Position numbers and translations under genes: made by a program. Source: Gonocerus acuteangulatus (lineage: Eukaryota > Arthropoda > Insecta > Hemiptera > Coreidae). From it: 64,000 nt of DNA. Positions within the stretch are counted from its first letter, which is position 1, and every line of letters starts with the position of its first letter. The notes under the pieces are model-generated. The model saw nothing but the letters and a program-made list of their open reading frames with translations, was not told the origin of the DNA and made no database searches. Shown one piece after another: positions 33,390 through 44,559 of this stretch. The stretch covers positions 46,408,845 to 46,472,844 of the forward strand of contig OX328125.1 in NCBI GenBank assembly GCA_946811695.1. Direction: 5' to 3'.

Positions 33390-33949
33390 GTCCGACTCGC
33401 AGGAACTGCGTCATCTTAGCGCGGTTCAGTTTTTATCCCTACTGTCATTTGGGAAGATTGAAATAGAAACCGTTTTTATTTTGGTTCAACCTTTCCCCCG
33501 TAAACAAAGGGCCCGTTATCAAGGGGCAGCGTACCCTTATCCCTGGAATGGCACCCACACAGGTTGGCCAGCCCAACTGCTACAAATAGTTATTTCAAAT
33601 ATCAAAACAAATATCAAAATATTTCTATTTTTCCTGATTTCTTCTACAGTAATACTAATTCTATAAATAAATGCAATTAAAAAAAGACAACAACCCATTA
33701 AAATGTGAGCTAAACAACTACGAAAAGGGCATGCAGGGTTTGGTTCCAGGTAAAGTCATATACTTTTACTGCCCTTTACCGTTACTCAGAAAGCTCTTTG
33801 TGTTTACAAACAAAGGACTCGGTATAGACCCAAAAGTGATTATATCAAGCTTGATAAACTTCCTCAATTAAATTAAGGAATTTATGAGGGCTTAAAATAG
33901 GTTCTTGATCTAGTCAAAAAATTCAAGGAGAATTAGATCATGAATAGAA

Positions 33950-34315
33950 AATCTCGGCCAAACAGAAGGAAAATAACAATAACAAGGATCGTCAAACTTC
34001 GTTTTCAAAGATTGTTAGTTGTAACGCAAAAACGGTCACTCGTGATTCTAATAAATTAACTGTGAAGGGTGATTACACAAATATTCCTGTTGAGGCTTTA
34101 AAGCTTCAATTTAAAAAACATATTAACCCGCAGGAGTTATAGATAGGCCTAAAAACATAAAATCATTGAAAAAAGGATTTCTTATTATTGAATCAAACAA
34201 AAACGATATAGAGGTTTTATCATCAGAGTTTTCAAATATATGCAAAGACTTGTTGATCAAGAAAATTAAAATAAAAAATAGAGTTCTCTGTAAAACGTTT
34301 AATGAGTTCTATTAA
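33950..34315 (+). pseudogene. gag-like (LINE ORF1) remnant
   Basis: Frame 1 (to a stop at about 34140) reads '...VTRDSNKLTVKGDYTN' then 'IPVEALKLQFKKHINPQEL'. After a one-base frame change, 'DRPKNIKSLKKGFLIIES' and 'NKNDIEVLSSEF' continue to a stop at 34315. This resembles the ORF1 region before the zinc knuckles in Jockey/R1-type LINEs, where 'P..IK.LK.GG.LIE' is typical. The knuckles are missing. It lies inside the family 2 element, so it may be a captured fragment. Confidence 0.5.
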
Positions 34316-36472
34316 ATACATATTTTCCAATTTAGTTATAATTTTAACTATTGGAATTATTATCCAAAGATTCATATAATTACTCAACAATAGATTCTAA
34401 TTTGAAGCGCAGCTATTTTCGATATCTACCTGTTCTAAAACGTGAAATCATTTATTAGGCACTTCGGATTACGTCATTGGGTCGACGTCAGAAGCGTGTT
34501 TCCCATCTGTGGAGTGAAGCAGGAAACGAGTTTAAAACAGCAACCAATTAAAATGTGAGGTAAATAGAGGAAAAACGCCGTTCGTCGTGGTAGAAAATCT
34601 TACAAGGCATTTCGCTCAGAAATATCCGAAATATTGTTACTAATTTTACGTATCCTGTTTTATAGCCAAATAGAATTATATTCTATAATCAATACGAAAC
34701 AACTACTAGCAATAAAAAAACTATGGGTAACAGATGAAAATAGGGAATATCAAGAACAATTCACAAGAACGACATCAACACCAGTACTGTAATCTAGATA
34801 TTCATAAGGCATCTTCGAATTCTAACAAACAAAATATTCCTTCTAATTATAAGTATCCTGTTTACTGAAAAATACATTTGACTGCTGTAACACAAGTACA
34901 AAAATAACGAGCAGTGAAAAAAAAAAAAAAAACTGCGGGAACACACAAATAGATCCGTTTAAATAAACGAAACTAACTAACTAAGTTTTAAGCACTTATT
35001 TCTCTTAATGTGACGACCCCATCAAACATTTCTTCAAAACATTTTTTGTAGAGAATTTAGTAAGCTTTCGAACTGTTACATTTCACTTGCCACGATTTCC
35101 AAACCCTTTTTGAGATATTAAGGAAAATATACGAATGGGGACTAATAGATATTCATACGGCATCTGAGAATCCCAAGATTCCGCAAAAATAAAATATTGT
35201 TTCTAATTACACTTATCCTGTTTTATTGGCAAATACATTTGACTATTATAAGCAATTGCAAACACTAGGGAATATGCCAAAGAACTCGGAGTAGGAGCCT
35301 CGACAGTTTCAAGACATTTGAACGAAATCGGCAAATCCAAAACTGACATTTCATACGGTACAGCCTGATATATTTCTAACAATGAATTGTTTTTCTTATT
35401 TTAATTAATGTGTTTTATTGTCAAATATATTATCCAACTTTAAGCAATTAAAAAATAACAAGGAATAAAAACAGACAAAAAGAACCGTTCGAATAAACGA
35501 AATCAATTACTTCAAAATTTAAGCACTTATTTCTCCGATTGACATCGCTTATTCAAAACTTTGTTTGGAGCCTTTTTTGTAGACCTTTTAGTATGCTTTC
35601 GAATGGTAACCTTTCGCTTCCCAAGATTTTTAACCGTTTTCGAGATATTAATTAAAATATATGAAGTTACCAAAACTTTTCATTATTTCTAGCAACAGAA
35701 AATTGGTCTCATTTTACCTATACTGTTTTACACACAAATACATTTTCCTTACAAATACAACATAATAAATTACAAAAATAAAAAGCAATAAAAAACTAAG
35801 GAAAAGAGACAAAAATTACCAAAAGAACGACAAAAACCCGTTCACAAGAACTAAACACACGTATTTGAAGTTTTAAGCACTTATTTCTTCGATTGACATC
35901 ACCTAATCAAAAATTGCTTCAGAATCTTTTTTGTAGAGAATGTAGAAAGCTTTCAAATAGTTTCTATACACTTACCAAAATTTCCCAACCTTGTTCGAGA
36001 TATTAATGAAAGTATACGAAGTTCCCAAAACTTTTCATGTCTGTTCATAAAATATTTTATTCTAACCCTTCCTTAACTCCAAACGTAACCAAAAGATTAA
36101 CATGTTAGTTTTGATGAAATTCAAACATGCAAAAAATGTTTCAACTGAATCCCATGATTGTAAGTACCCAAACCAAAAATGTTATTAAGCAACTATTTTT
36201 CCAATTTTCTCAAAAACGGTTAAAGCTATCGCCTTAAAAATGGTGTCATTCGTTTTCCTAGGCCAAGAAGCTTATAAAACAAGTACTTACAAGCGTATGA
36301 ACTCAAAAACGTAAGCGTTACGATTTGTTTTGTGCGAATTTCGCCCCAAACGCCATCTTCCAGTGGGCGGATTTTGCTGGTTAACGAACTTGACCTTTCA
36401 AATTGGACGACGGATTTTTGTACCAAATTTCATCACAATCAGACCATTAGGGAAGCCAGAAATGAGCGAACA

Positions 36473-36475
<3 letters not shown>

Positions 36476-36533
<58 letters not shown>
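36476..36533. repeat. (TA)n microsatellite inside family 2
   Basis: Follows ACAGACATA as in family 1. Confidence 0.95.
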
Positions 36534-36536
<3 letters not shown>

Positions 36537-36764
36537 AATTTGAACCACCATCATTTTCGGTCTCTAGGGGTTCTGAAACGCAAAATTTTCTAGTCGGCAC
36601 TTCCGGATTGTATCAACCTTATAAGCGGGGTTCCTCCCTATGGGGGAGGGAGGAACCGCGCTAAAAAATCGATTATTTTTTGGTTATATATATAATATTT
36701 TCTACTATGTATTAAATGTTTGTTGATAAACATTATTATCTGTTTTTATCAATGGATTTTTTTT

Positions 36765-36805
36765 TTTATTTTTTTTTAACGGCAGTTCGACAACTCGGCC
36801 ATTAT
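36765..36805 (-). mobile_element. SINE/LINE tail fragment
   Basis: Minus strand TAATGGCCGAGTTGTCGAAC then TGCCGTTAAAA and an A-rich run; a diverged copy of the shared 3' tail, next to the inverted repeat's left arm. Confidence 0.45.
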
Positions 36806-37214
36806 TAGCCGTTATATCAATGGTTATTGTTTAGATTAATCCTATTATTTATTTATTTTATACATCGGCTCCACAACTAAGACGATTAGCAGGTAACGAA
36901 GTGTGTGACGTCTGAGTTTCACTGAATCAAGTTAATTAATAGTATTAATAAAACAAGTAATCCTACTAAGAATCATTGAATATCTGTTATCCGCTCCTTT
37001 TCTATTTAAATAAGTGAAGGTTTCTGCGTACGAATAAAGGCTGATTCACGCTAGACTGTGTCGGGTCCAGGCCGGGACACGGCGAAACAATCACACCAGC
37101 GTTTTCAGCATTTTCTACAATCGAATCACCTGAACTTTTGCAATCATCTGACGAACTCTTCATTCTCATCTGAATCAGGTTCTCTTCTTTTTAATCTTGT
37201 TACACGACACTTAC

Positions 37215-37371
37215 CGCGTATAATATCACACACAGATACTCTTTTGCCTAAAACTTTGAAGTATTCCTCTACATCAGCAGGTAATACTGTCTTTTTGGAT
37301 GTACATGGAACTTTTTTTACAAGCTTTTCATAAATAGGACACCTTGGATTATTTATTCTTAAATACGCCAT
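37215..37371 (-). CDS. exon-like ORF in the inverted repeat, unknown product
   Basis: From ATG at 37371 the minus strand is open for 75 codons, beginning MAYLRINNPRCPIYEKLV. After about 52 codons (...VCDIIRG) there is CGCGGTAAGT, a consensus 5' splice site, so the reading beyond may be intron. I do not recognise the family. Position between terminal inverted repeats suggests a transposon-encoded or captured first exon. No downstream exon is visible within the 1.07-kb element. Could also be chance. Confidence 0.35.
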
Positions 37372-37448
37372 ATTTTAAGTGAGAATATGCTTACTAAACA
37401 CACGATGTCACTTTGTAGAACTGCACTAAAATATTACTCAGATGAGAC

Positions 37449-37560
37449 TTAAGGCCGATTCACGCTAGACCGTGTCGGGTCCGGGCCGAGCCACGGCCGC
37501 GACACGGGGAAGAAGCAATCACACACGCAAAAAAACACGGACTCGGCCCGGTGTAGCGTG
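37449..37560. mobile_element. small GC-rich MITE-like copy
   Basis: GGCCGATTCACGCTAGACCG on the left; inverted counterpart GGTGTAGCGTGAACGAGTCC on the right. Strongly GC-rich against its AT-rich background. Confidence 0.55.
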
Positions 37561-37889
37561 AACGAGTCCATTGAAAATGCTGGTGTGATTGTTTCGCCGT
37601 GTCCCGGCCTGGACCCGACACGGTCTAGCTTGAATCAGCCTTTATTCGTAGGCAGAAACCTTCGCTTATTTAAATAGAAAAGGAGCGGATAACAGATATT
37701 CAATGATTCTTAGTAGGATTACTTGTTTTATTAATACTATTAATTAACTTGATTCAGTGAAACTCAGACGTCACACACTTCGTTACCTGCTAATCGTCTT
37801 AGTTGTGGAGCCGATGTATAAAATAAATAAATAATAGGATTAATCTAAACAATAACCATTGATATAACGGCTAATTAATTATTACAATT

Positions 37890-38370
37890 GAATATAACCC
37901 TGTTGGCTTTTCCATAATATATACAAAAAAAGAATCGATTTTTTTTTACTATGGCGTACCGCTTGGAGCGTCTCGACAAAAATTGAGGTAGTACAGGGAT
38001 GGTAAGAGATTTTTCACAAAAAGTTTGGTGATTGTACCAAAACGGACACTCCATAAAAAAAATAATTAAAAAATAAAAACACAAAAAAACAATTGAACGC
38101 GATGTCGCCAAAAGCCGAATTATTTTTATTCTAAAAGCCTTAAGAAAGATGCGTATTTTCCTTTTTTTATTCATTCTGATCCGACAACTCAATCCTGAGA
38201 TATAAATAATCAATGCAATTTCGGTTTTCTTTTTTTTATTCGACGGGGGGTGTGAATTCAGAGCTGAAAATTTGGCTTAAGGCCTTTTTTAAGGGACTAG
38301 TTTGATCCTCCAAATTTCAAGCAAAAACCTTTCTGGGGCCGACAACCCATGCTTACCCGGCTACGGCCTT
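37890..38370 (-). repeat. dispersed repeat, uninterrupted copy (empty site)
   Basis: The minus-strand sequence matches 33180-33389 and then runs on past AATAAAAAAA without the GTCCG element. No coding function seen, though ORFs exist. Confidence 0.7.
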
Positions 38371-38379
38371 TAGATTTTT

Positions 38380-38820
38380 CTTTTATATTATCGTACTCAG
38401 AGTTATTAATTTTTATCATGATATTACACTGGCATGTACTGAATTTTGATGTACAAATGATTTTCAGACTCCTATTTTCTGAAATCGGATGAAACCACAA
38501 TCTGTGTAAAAGAAAACAAACCAACGCAGCTTTCTGCCGGCTATTTAGTGCCATATCCATTGCTGGTGACCACTATTGCTAGTAGAAGCTGTCTAAGAAG
38601 AAGCAATGCTTGGAGTGGGGAGCACCCGGCCGGTGTATGCCTAGCCTAAGACACTCACTCATCGTCAAACAACTCGCCGGGCATTCCTTTTTCGGACCGA
38701 TAGGATTATTATTTACCATTTATTTATAATAAATAGGATAGAAGCCGGTAAGAGGCCGGTAGGTAGAGCCACTTACAGTTCACAACTAAATAATAAATCA
38801 GGAGATATTTGCTCACTACT
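38380..38820. other. no gene seen
   Basis: Short ORFs without recognisable features. Confidence 0.45.
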
Positions 38821-38829
38821 TTTGCAAAG

Positions 38830-38947
<118 letters not shown>

Positions 38948-38949
38948 TA

Positions 38950-39890
38950 TACTTTCTTAGATACAATCACTTTTTATAACATCCGTCATTAAGAGGAGGG
39001 ATTAAACTGCATGAAAGTCCCATTTGATCTGAGAAAATGATAATGAATGTAACTAAACTCGCAAAAAATACCCATAATTTGATATTAAAATATTTCCTTT
39101 TGAACAACTAATAACCAGATAGTGTTTTGAATACATTACAAAATAGAAGTGGTCTGATCGGTTCTTGCCTGAAAAAAACAAAAACAAAAACAGACCGAGC
39201 TACATTCGTCTAAAGGACGGTTGTATATGAATAAGTGTTGTACCGTAGCCCTAGAAAATTGTCACACCGGGGATAGAGCGTGGGGAGGAATGAGAGATGA
39301 GAGACCATAAAGAAGGGATGTAGCTGGGTTTGGGGTTTACATTTCCTAAGACTGATGCCGGGGATAAAACCCTCAGTCTCTAGAAACCTACATACTCCAC
39401 TCGGTGGATACTCTTTCATATTTCTTTCAGGCTTTTATCTCAAAGACAATATTCCAAGGGGAATCCTCATATACTAGATGGACTATATGAACAATTAGCA
39501 TTGTCAAATTTTCGATAGAAGTCGAAGGATGAAAAATAAAACCTTCACGAAATAGTTTTACGATAAGTTGCACGCGCACCCTTTATGCGCCTCATTAGGG
39601 GAACATGTTCTTAATATAAAACTAATATGTATATTGAAAACGAATTAAACAGAATGCTCAATATATTGATAAAGGAAAACCTAAATCAGCGTTGGCTTAT
39701 CGTGCTATATAAATATAATTTTGATTTTGAAAGCAGTAGCATATTGGAAAAAAAGAAGAAATATAATGAAACGAAAGATTAATAATTATAATTAATATCC
39801 ACATCATAAATAGAATGAGAGTGGTTAACAACTGAAATACGCCGTCAATACAAAATAATTTTTGTTTTATAGACTCCTGAATATGACCGT
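38950..39890. other. no gene seen
   Basis: No supported ORF or RNA gene. Confidence 0.45.
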
Positions 39891-39908
39891 GTCGAATTGG
39901 TAATAATC

Positions 39909-39945
39909 TACGTTTCGCTATACATTCTGCGGGCTTCTTCAGGCG
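39909..39945 (-). ncRNA. hammerhead-like motif, weak stem II
   Basis: Minus strand: CTGAAGA (39942-39936), a GC...GC closed loop, GAAAC, GTA (an allowed NUH triplet). Followed by sequence with CGGTCATATTCAGGAG. Penelope-type origin is likely; catalysis unlikely with a two-base-pair stem II. Confidence 0.38.
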
Positions 39946-39999
39946 TCCTTCTGAGATTTAAGATTGGGTTCAGTCTGCGTCTTATTTATACGTGGTTCG

Positions 40000-41480
40000 G
40001 GTCGTAGTTGGCCTTTCCAACCCTCTCCCGTGCAACCTGTCAAATCTTCATTCTTTCTTGGGATGACGCGTGTCTATAGTTTAGTAAGTCTGTAGCCGTC
40101 TTCTCTATTGATGTTCTAGGGGTATTTTACAATTTCTGCGGCTCCTCGGATAAATACAAAAATATGTTTAAATTAAAAGGGGAGGGGGTATGGGCCTTCA
40201 ATTTTTAAGACTATATTTCCTTTGGAGATTAATTATTAATAATTGAATACATATGACATATCGATTCAGCTGTTTTCTTTCCAACACAGTGCATTCTTTG
40301 TGTCCATGAACAGTCTAGACGTGGGCCTAAACTTGCAAGATTCTCCTCCCCAAGTTGAGGTTGCAAAGTTTTTATATTTGTATCATTTTTCCATGAAGAG
40401 GCGCCAAAAGAGTGCGAAATATGTAGGGAAAAATAAAGTTTATGAAACTATTTAGTGAAGTTTTTTTGGTCTTCCGCCTATAACAAATATTCGAAGATTT
40501 AAAATGTAAAAGGACAGCTTAGTCTTAATAATTAGCATTGCATTCCAATAACAAAAATGTGAGAATAGTATATTTTTGTGACCATGAGTTATTTATTTTC
40601 AATAACAATCTATTGGGTGTTGAAATTTTGCCAAACAGGAAAACGATGAAGAAAAATTGGTTGCATAACCCATCAGTGTGTATATTTTGTTGAAAAGAAC
40701 AAACCACCTTGCCATCAATCCTGTGTTAAAATAACGTTGAATTGTAAAACAATATAAATTTGGAACCTTTTTAATACATTTACTGGAAACCTTTATATTA
40801 CATTAAATGGAAGTATTAATATAAAAAACAAATGGAATTTAAATTAAATTTAATCATTGTTTTAAAATATTCGTATTCCTGTTTTTAATTTTTATATTTT
40901 AGATTGACTAATCTGAAGTGCCATACTGTTTTTAAGGTGTAATTTGTTCGATTGGTTGGCTGGCGATATTCCTTTATCAGGAGACTGAGCATGAGGTTCT
41001 TGACTTCAAGAGTAATAAAATATTTACTGTGGAGGTTTTTGTGAAAAGTTTCTTCATCGTTAGCACGTTATTGTTTTTGTTATCAAGCCAACGTTACATG
41101 TTATAACGTGACACAGTTTTTTACTAAGCTGTTTTGCAATAATGTTTATAGTGCTTTCATATTCTCCATACATTTGCAACTAATTACATAAGTTATTTCT
41201 GAAATATTACGTTATCGCAATGCATAACTTCTGCATGAGTTTTGCTTGGGAATTAAGGCTAATTTATGTTTCAATTAGTTTGTAGACTCTCTGGATCAAC
41301 TTCATAATCTACACCCATAATAACGAGAAACTATCTCTGATATCTGAATTAAAGCCTCAATATCGAAGTCGTAAATATTGAAAGCGAAGATGAATATGGA
41401 AGTAATATTAAAAGAATATATTTTTTTTTTATTCGGAGGAGCGCTATAGGCAATTAAGAGGTATCGTCAACAGCTTAGTG
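40000..41480. other. no gene seen
   Basis: AT-rich DNA, several short ORFs, none recognisable. Confidence 0.45.
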
Positions 41481-41504
41481 ACTACGCTTGTGTATCTTTA
41501 GACC

Positions 41505-42040
41505 GGCTAGACACCGCTCTACAGCCTACACCCGAGTATATTCGAAACTGCCTTACACCCTCTACAGCCTACACCCGAGAATATTCGGAACGGCCTTTCA
41601 CCCTTCTACAACCTACACCCGAGTATATTCGGAACGGCCTTACACCCCCTACAGCCTACACCCAAGTATATTCGGAACGGCCTTACACCCTCTACAGCCT
41701 ACACCCGAGTATATTCGGAACGGCCTTACACCCTCTACAGCCTACATCCAAGTAAATTCGGAACGGCCTTACACCCTCTACAGCCTACACCCGAGTATAT
41801 TCGGAACGGCCTTACAGCCTACACCCGAGTATATTCGGAACAGCCTTACACCCTCTACAGCCTATACCCGAGTATATTGCGAATGGCCTTACACTCTCTA
41901 CAGCCTACACCCAAATATATTCGGAATGCCTTGACACCCTCTACAGACTTCACTCGAGTATATTCGAAAAGACCTTACACTCTCTACATTTTTATTCGCG
42001 TGTATAGTCGGAACGGCCTTACACCCTCTACAGCCTATTC
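41505..42040 (+). repeat. 43-bp minisatellite, ~12 copies
   Basis: CTACAGCCTACACCCGAGTA plus 23 bases repeats every 43 bp, with about 10% divergence between units and one unit shortened by about 10 bases near 41810. The 148-codon ORF across it cycles through three frames because 43 is not a multiple of three. Confidence 0.92.
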
Positions 42041-42224
42041 ATTCAGTTACACGGAATTTTATTTCAATTTTTGATCTAACTTTAAATTTTTTTGTTCTAT
42101 TATTATTATTTATGTATTTTTTATATGTTTTTTTTATGTTGGCATTTGTAATAATGTTTAATTATAAGTTTTTATTTTTATATTATTGCGTTTTATGTAA
42201 CGCATTAACTTCTATTTTTTTGTT

Positions 42225-42260
42225 TGTTTAATGGCGTATCAACATTTGGGCATCAACAGT
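42225..42260 (-). mobile_element. SINE/LINE tail fragment
   Basis: Minus strand GCCCAAATGTTGATACGCCA then TTAAAC and A-rich bases: the shared tail without a body. Confidence 0.45.
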
Positions 42261-42264
42261 TGCG

Positions 42265-42880
42265 TTTAATTTTCCTTGAATTTAATTTATTCGTTTTTTT
42301 AGGTTTTTTTTAGTAATTTATAGTATTAACACCTCAGATCAAGTTTGAGAGCCCTAGGTAATGAAGAGTAATGCTTGGTTTCTATTTCTCAAGATCTGGT
42401 TGTCCCTTTGGGCGCGAATGTTTCTTAATATCAAAAATACATAAATAATAATAATAGAACAAAAAAATTTAAAGTTAGATCCGTGCACGGACTATATGAA
42501 GACTTAATTTTCAAGTGAACCTTCTGCCTTAGCATTCTTGGAGTATATAAGGTCGCGGAGATTTCAAATATGTGAATCTTGAACATAGGATACACTAAAG
42601 TCAATGCATTAGTACATTACCCCTTCCATCTGTGCTAGTGGAATAGTTGTAAAGGTAAGAGGGGAATGTTGAATTATAGTAATGGAAGGTACGGTATGTA
42701 GGATAGGACCCCCTAGATGTGGTGGAGGTGAGGAATAGATAGAAATTTGACGTACGGACGTGACCAGCATCGGGTCTTACTCTCCACCTTCCAATCCACC
42801 TCTGTCTTCATTTATGTCTTACTTATTCTACCGTTCCTTCTCTGACCTTACAGGCAACTTCCATTTCCTTTAACCGAAAA
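42265..42880. other. no gene seen
   Basis: No supported feature. Confidence 0.45.
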
Positions 42881-42954
42881 AAAAATACATTTTAGCCCGT
42901 TTCGTACCTCCCTTCAGAGAAAGGAAATTGGCTTATGAGGAGCCAACTAGAAAA

Positions 42955-43177
42955 TGTCTCATTCACTAGGGAGATAGTGTGCTCAGCATTATGCTCCGGC
43001 CGCCTGATTTTTCCCTTTGCAGTAAACCATTAATCAACTAATTACAGGCTGGGTTGGCCTAGAAACCGTCAATGGAGGCCGAATGAAGACACTAGAACTT
43101 AGTGTGTGCTCGGGATTTGAACTCAGGTCCTCCAGCATATTAGCACAGTGCTCTTCCACTGAGCTAACCTCGCCCCC
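42955..43177 (-). mobile_element. SINE family T3 with tRNA-like head
   Basis: Minus strand from 43177: GGTTAGCTCAGTGG (perfect A box) and GAGTTCAAATCCCG (B box) at tRNA spacing. The body then includes CATTCGGCCTCC and GGAAAAATCAGGCGGCCGG, and the ACTATCTCCCTAGTG block shared with 16622-16750 and 59259-59395. The acceptor stem does not pair, so it is not a tRNA gene. The last part of the family (the GAGGTATCT block) is lost here. Confidence 0.75.
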
Positions 43178-43189
43178 TTTCAGAACCTA

Positions 43190-44430
43190 TAGATTACGAA
43201 AATAACGGTAGGTAAAATGCTGTGTATATATTATTCTGTTCGCTGCTTCATATAAAAAAACGTTCCAAGAATGGTTTATTTTGATGACATGTTGTATAAA
43301 AATTTGTCTTCTAATTTGAAAGTTCAAGTTTATTAACCCGTAGAATCCGTCCGTACAGAAAACGTTTTCGAGCGTACTACTTACCTTTTCGAGTTTATAT
43401 GCTTGCAGGCTTTTTATAGATTTTCTAACGTAGGAATAGGAATGAAGTCGTTTTTGAAGAAATATCTGTAGCCGTTTACGAGAAAGGTTGATAGAACTGC
43501 TTTTCCTAAGTAATTTACACTTTGGTATTCAGAAACATCGATTTGGTTGAAAATTGTTCCAGAAGTTTGACATTCATCTGAACTAAGATATTTAAATTTT
43601 AGTTCTGTATTGGGAGCTGGGAAGAATTCGGGAAAACAGTTCAATTGCAATAGCAGACAACGGGAGAACAATTGTTATTGCAATAGCAGACATGAAAAAG
43701 TTCTGGGATCTTTTTATATTTTCTTAAATATTTTGAAAACGGTTGGGAAATTGCAATAAGCAGGTTCTGCTAACATCATCAGCATTTTTTTCAGCTTCAC
43801 GGATGAACGTTGACATGATCAGCCATGAAGCTGAAACAATATAGCTCTGAAGATGATAACAGGAGCTGATAGCACTTCATGCCTAAAATAAAAATATTCC
43901 TGAAGGAATTTACTTATTTTATTTCTACTGAAATCCACTGTAGGAGTTCAAAGGATTTTTTTTGTATATGTATTTATGAAGTGTAGGTAACTTCATTGAT
44001 GTAAATTCAGTAGGTTGCTTCGGAATGTCCAACAAAACTTAAATAATGACTTATTTAGTGGTGATTGTAAAAATTTTCGTTCTAAGATAATGGAAGAATT
44101 ATGGTCACAAGAGTAGTTTGTAAAGAGAAGACATGTACACAACAAGATACAGAACAAAGACCTAGCTCTTAGTGTCGTGTTATTGCATCAACGGTAGTCA
44201 CTTTGAAGTTTCCACTTGAGAGAGAGAGAGATTGTTACTCTTTGTTAACTTTAAGGTCCGTGAACCGTAATGGCAACAGAATTTAGTCCTATTTAGTTTC
44301 AAAGGCCGCCATCATGTATTCAGTCATCAAATAGTTGAAGAGCATCCGTCTTTGAACGTAATTTACGAAAAATTATTCAGTGGAATTCTTATATGTATAC
44401 CATAATACAATGTTTGGATCATAATAGTTA
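43190..44430. other. no gene; decayed family 2 pieces
   Basis: 43270-43700 has phrases like family 2 (GCAGGCTTTTTATAGATTTT, CAACTTT.CTCG style) on the minus strand, but no ends. Remaining sequence is unremarkable. Confidence 0.35.
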
Positions 44431-44439
44431 ATAAAATTG

Positions 44440-44510
44440 CTTTCCGCAAGTTTTCTCCTTCCCTCCCAGGGAGGAAACCCACTTATGAGGTTGACCTCAT
44501 GACACAATGC
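44440..44510 (-). repeat. 3'-end module of the hairpin-ended superfamily
   Basis: Minus strand: ATGAGGTCAACCTCATAAGT then GGGTTTCCTCCCTGGGAGGG and AAGGAGAAAAC, the hairpin-type end, decayed at its last bases. Confidence 0.5.
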
Positions 44511-44559
44511 GAATGTGCCGAGTACAAAAAACGTAAGTTTCAGAACACATAGTTACGGG

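Larger units (their letters stand above)
33390..36666 (+). mobile_element. hairpin-ended element, family 2 (probable full length)
   Basis: 5' end GTCCGACTCGCAGGAACTGC with a perfect CGCAG-GAA-CTGCG hairpin, followed by TTAGCGCGGTTC. The 3' end is a long hairpin (GGTTCCTCCC...GGGAGGGAGGAACC) followed by GCGCTAAAA; its last bases are the complement of TTAGCGCGGTTC. Inside are a gag-like remnant (33950-34315), three diverged units starting at about 34985, 35514 and 35870 (each has TTAAGCACTTATTTCT), a TGGTTAACGAACT block, ACAGACATA, (TA)n at 36476-36533 and CATTTTCGGTCTCTA. These blocks are in the same order as family 1. An internal 3'-end-like module at 34454-34535 could mean two merged elements. 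No transposase seen. Confidence 0.55.
36804..37876. mobile_element. large inverted repeat element, ~300-bp arms
   Basis: Left arm 36804-37109 and right arm 37573-37876 are about 98% identical when inverted; I count five or six substitutions. The inner ends of the arms (GGCTGATTCACGCTAGAC, GTGTCGGGTCC) look like the terminal repeats of a cut-and-paste DNA transposon of the GGCCGATTCACNC type. A second, smaller copy of that end occurs inside at 37449-37560 with its own inverted partner. The 460-base centre contains an exon-like ORF. Either a young foldback transposon or a recent inverted duplication. Confidence 0.75.

Noticed and set aside
41488..41934. 148-codon ORF with a repeating YTRVYS-like pattern
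   Set aside because: It is a frame through the 43-bp minisatellite; the unit is not a multiple of three, and the peptide repeat arises by cycling through frames.
43104..43177. tRNA gene on the minus strand
   Set aside because: Promoter boxes present but the cloverleaf does not close; body matches other SINE copies.
43790..43870. Another hammerhead
   Set aside because: Phrases such as CTGAAGATGA and GCTGAAAC occur, but not in the order and spacing of a hammerhead core.
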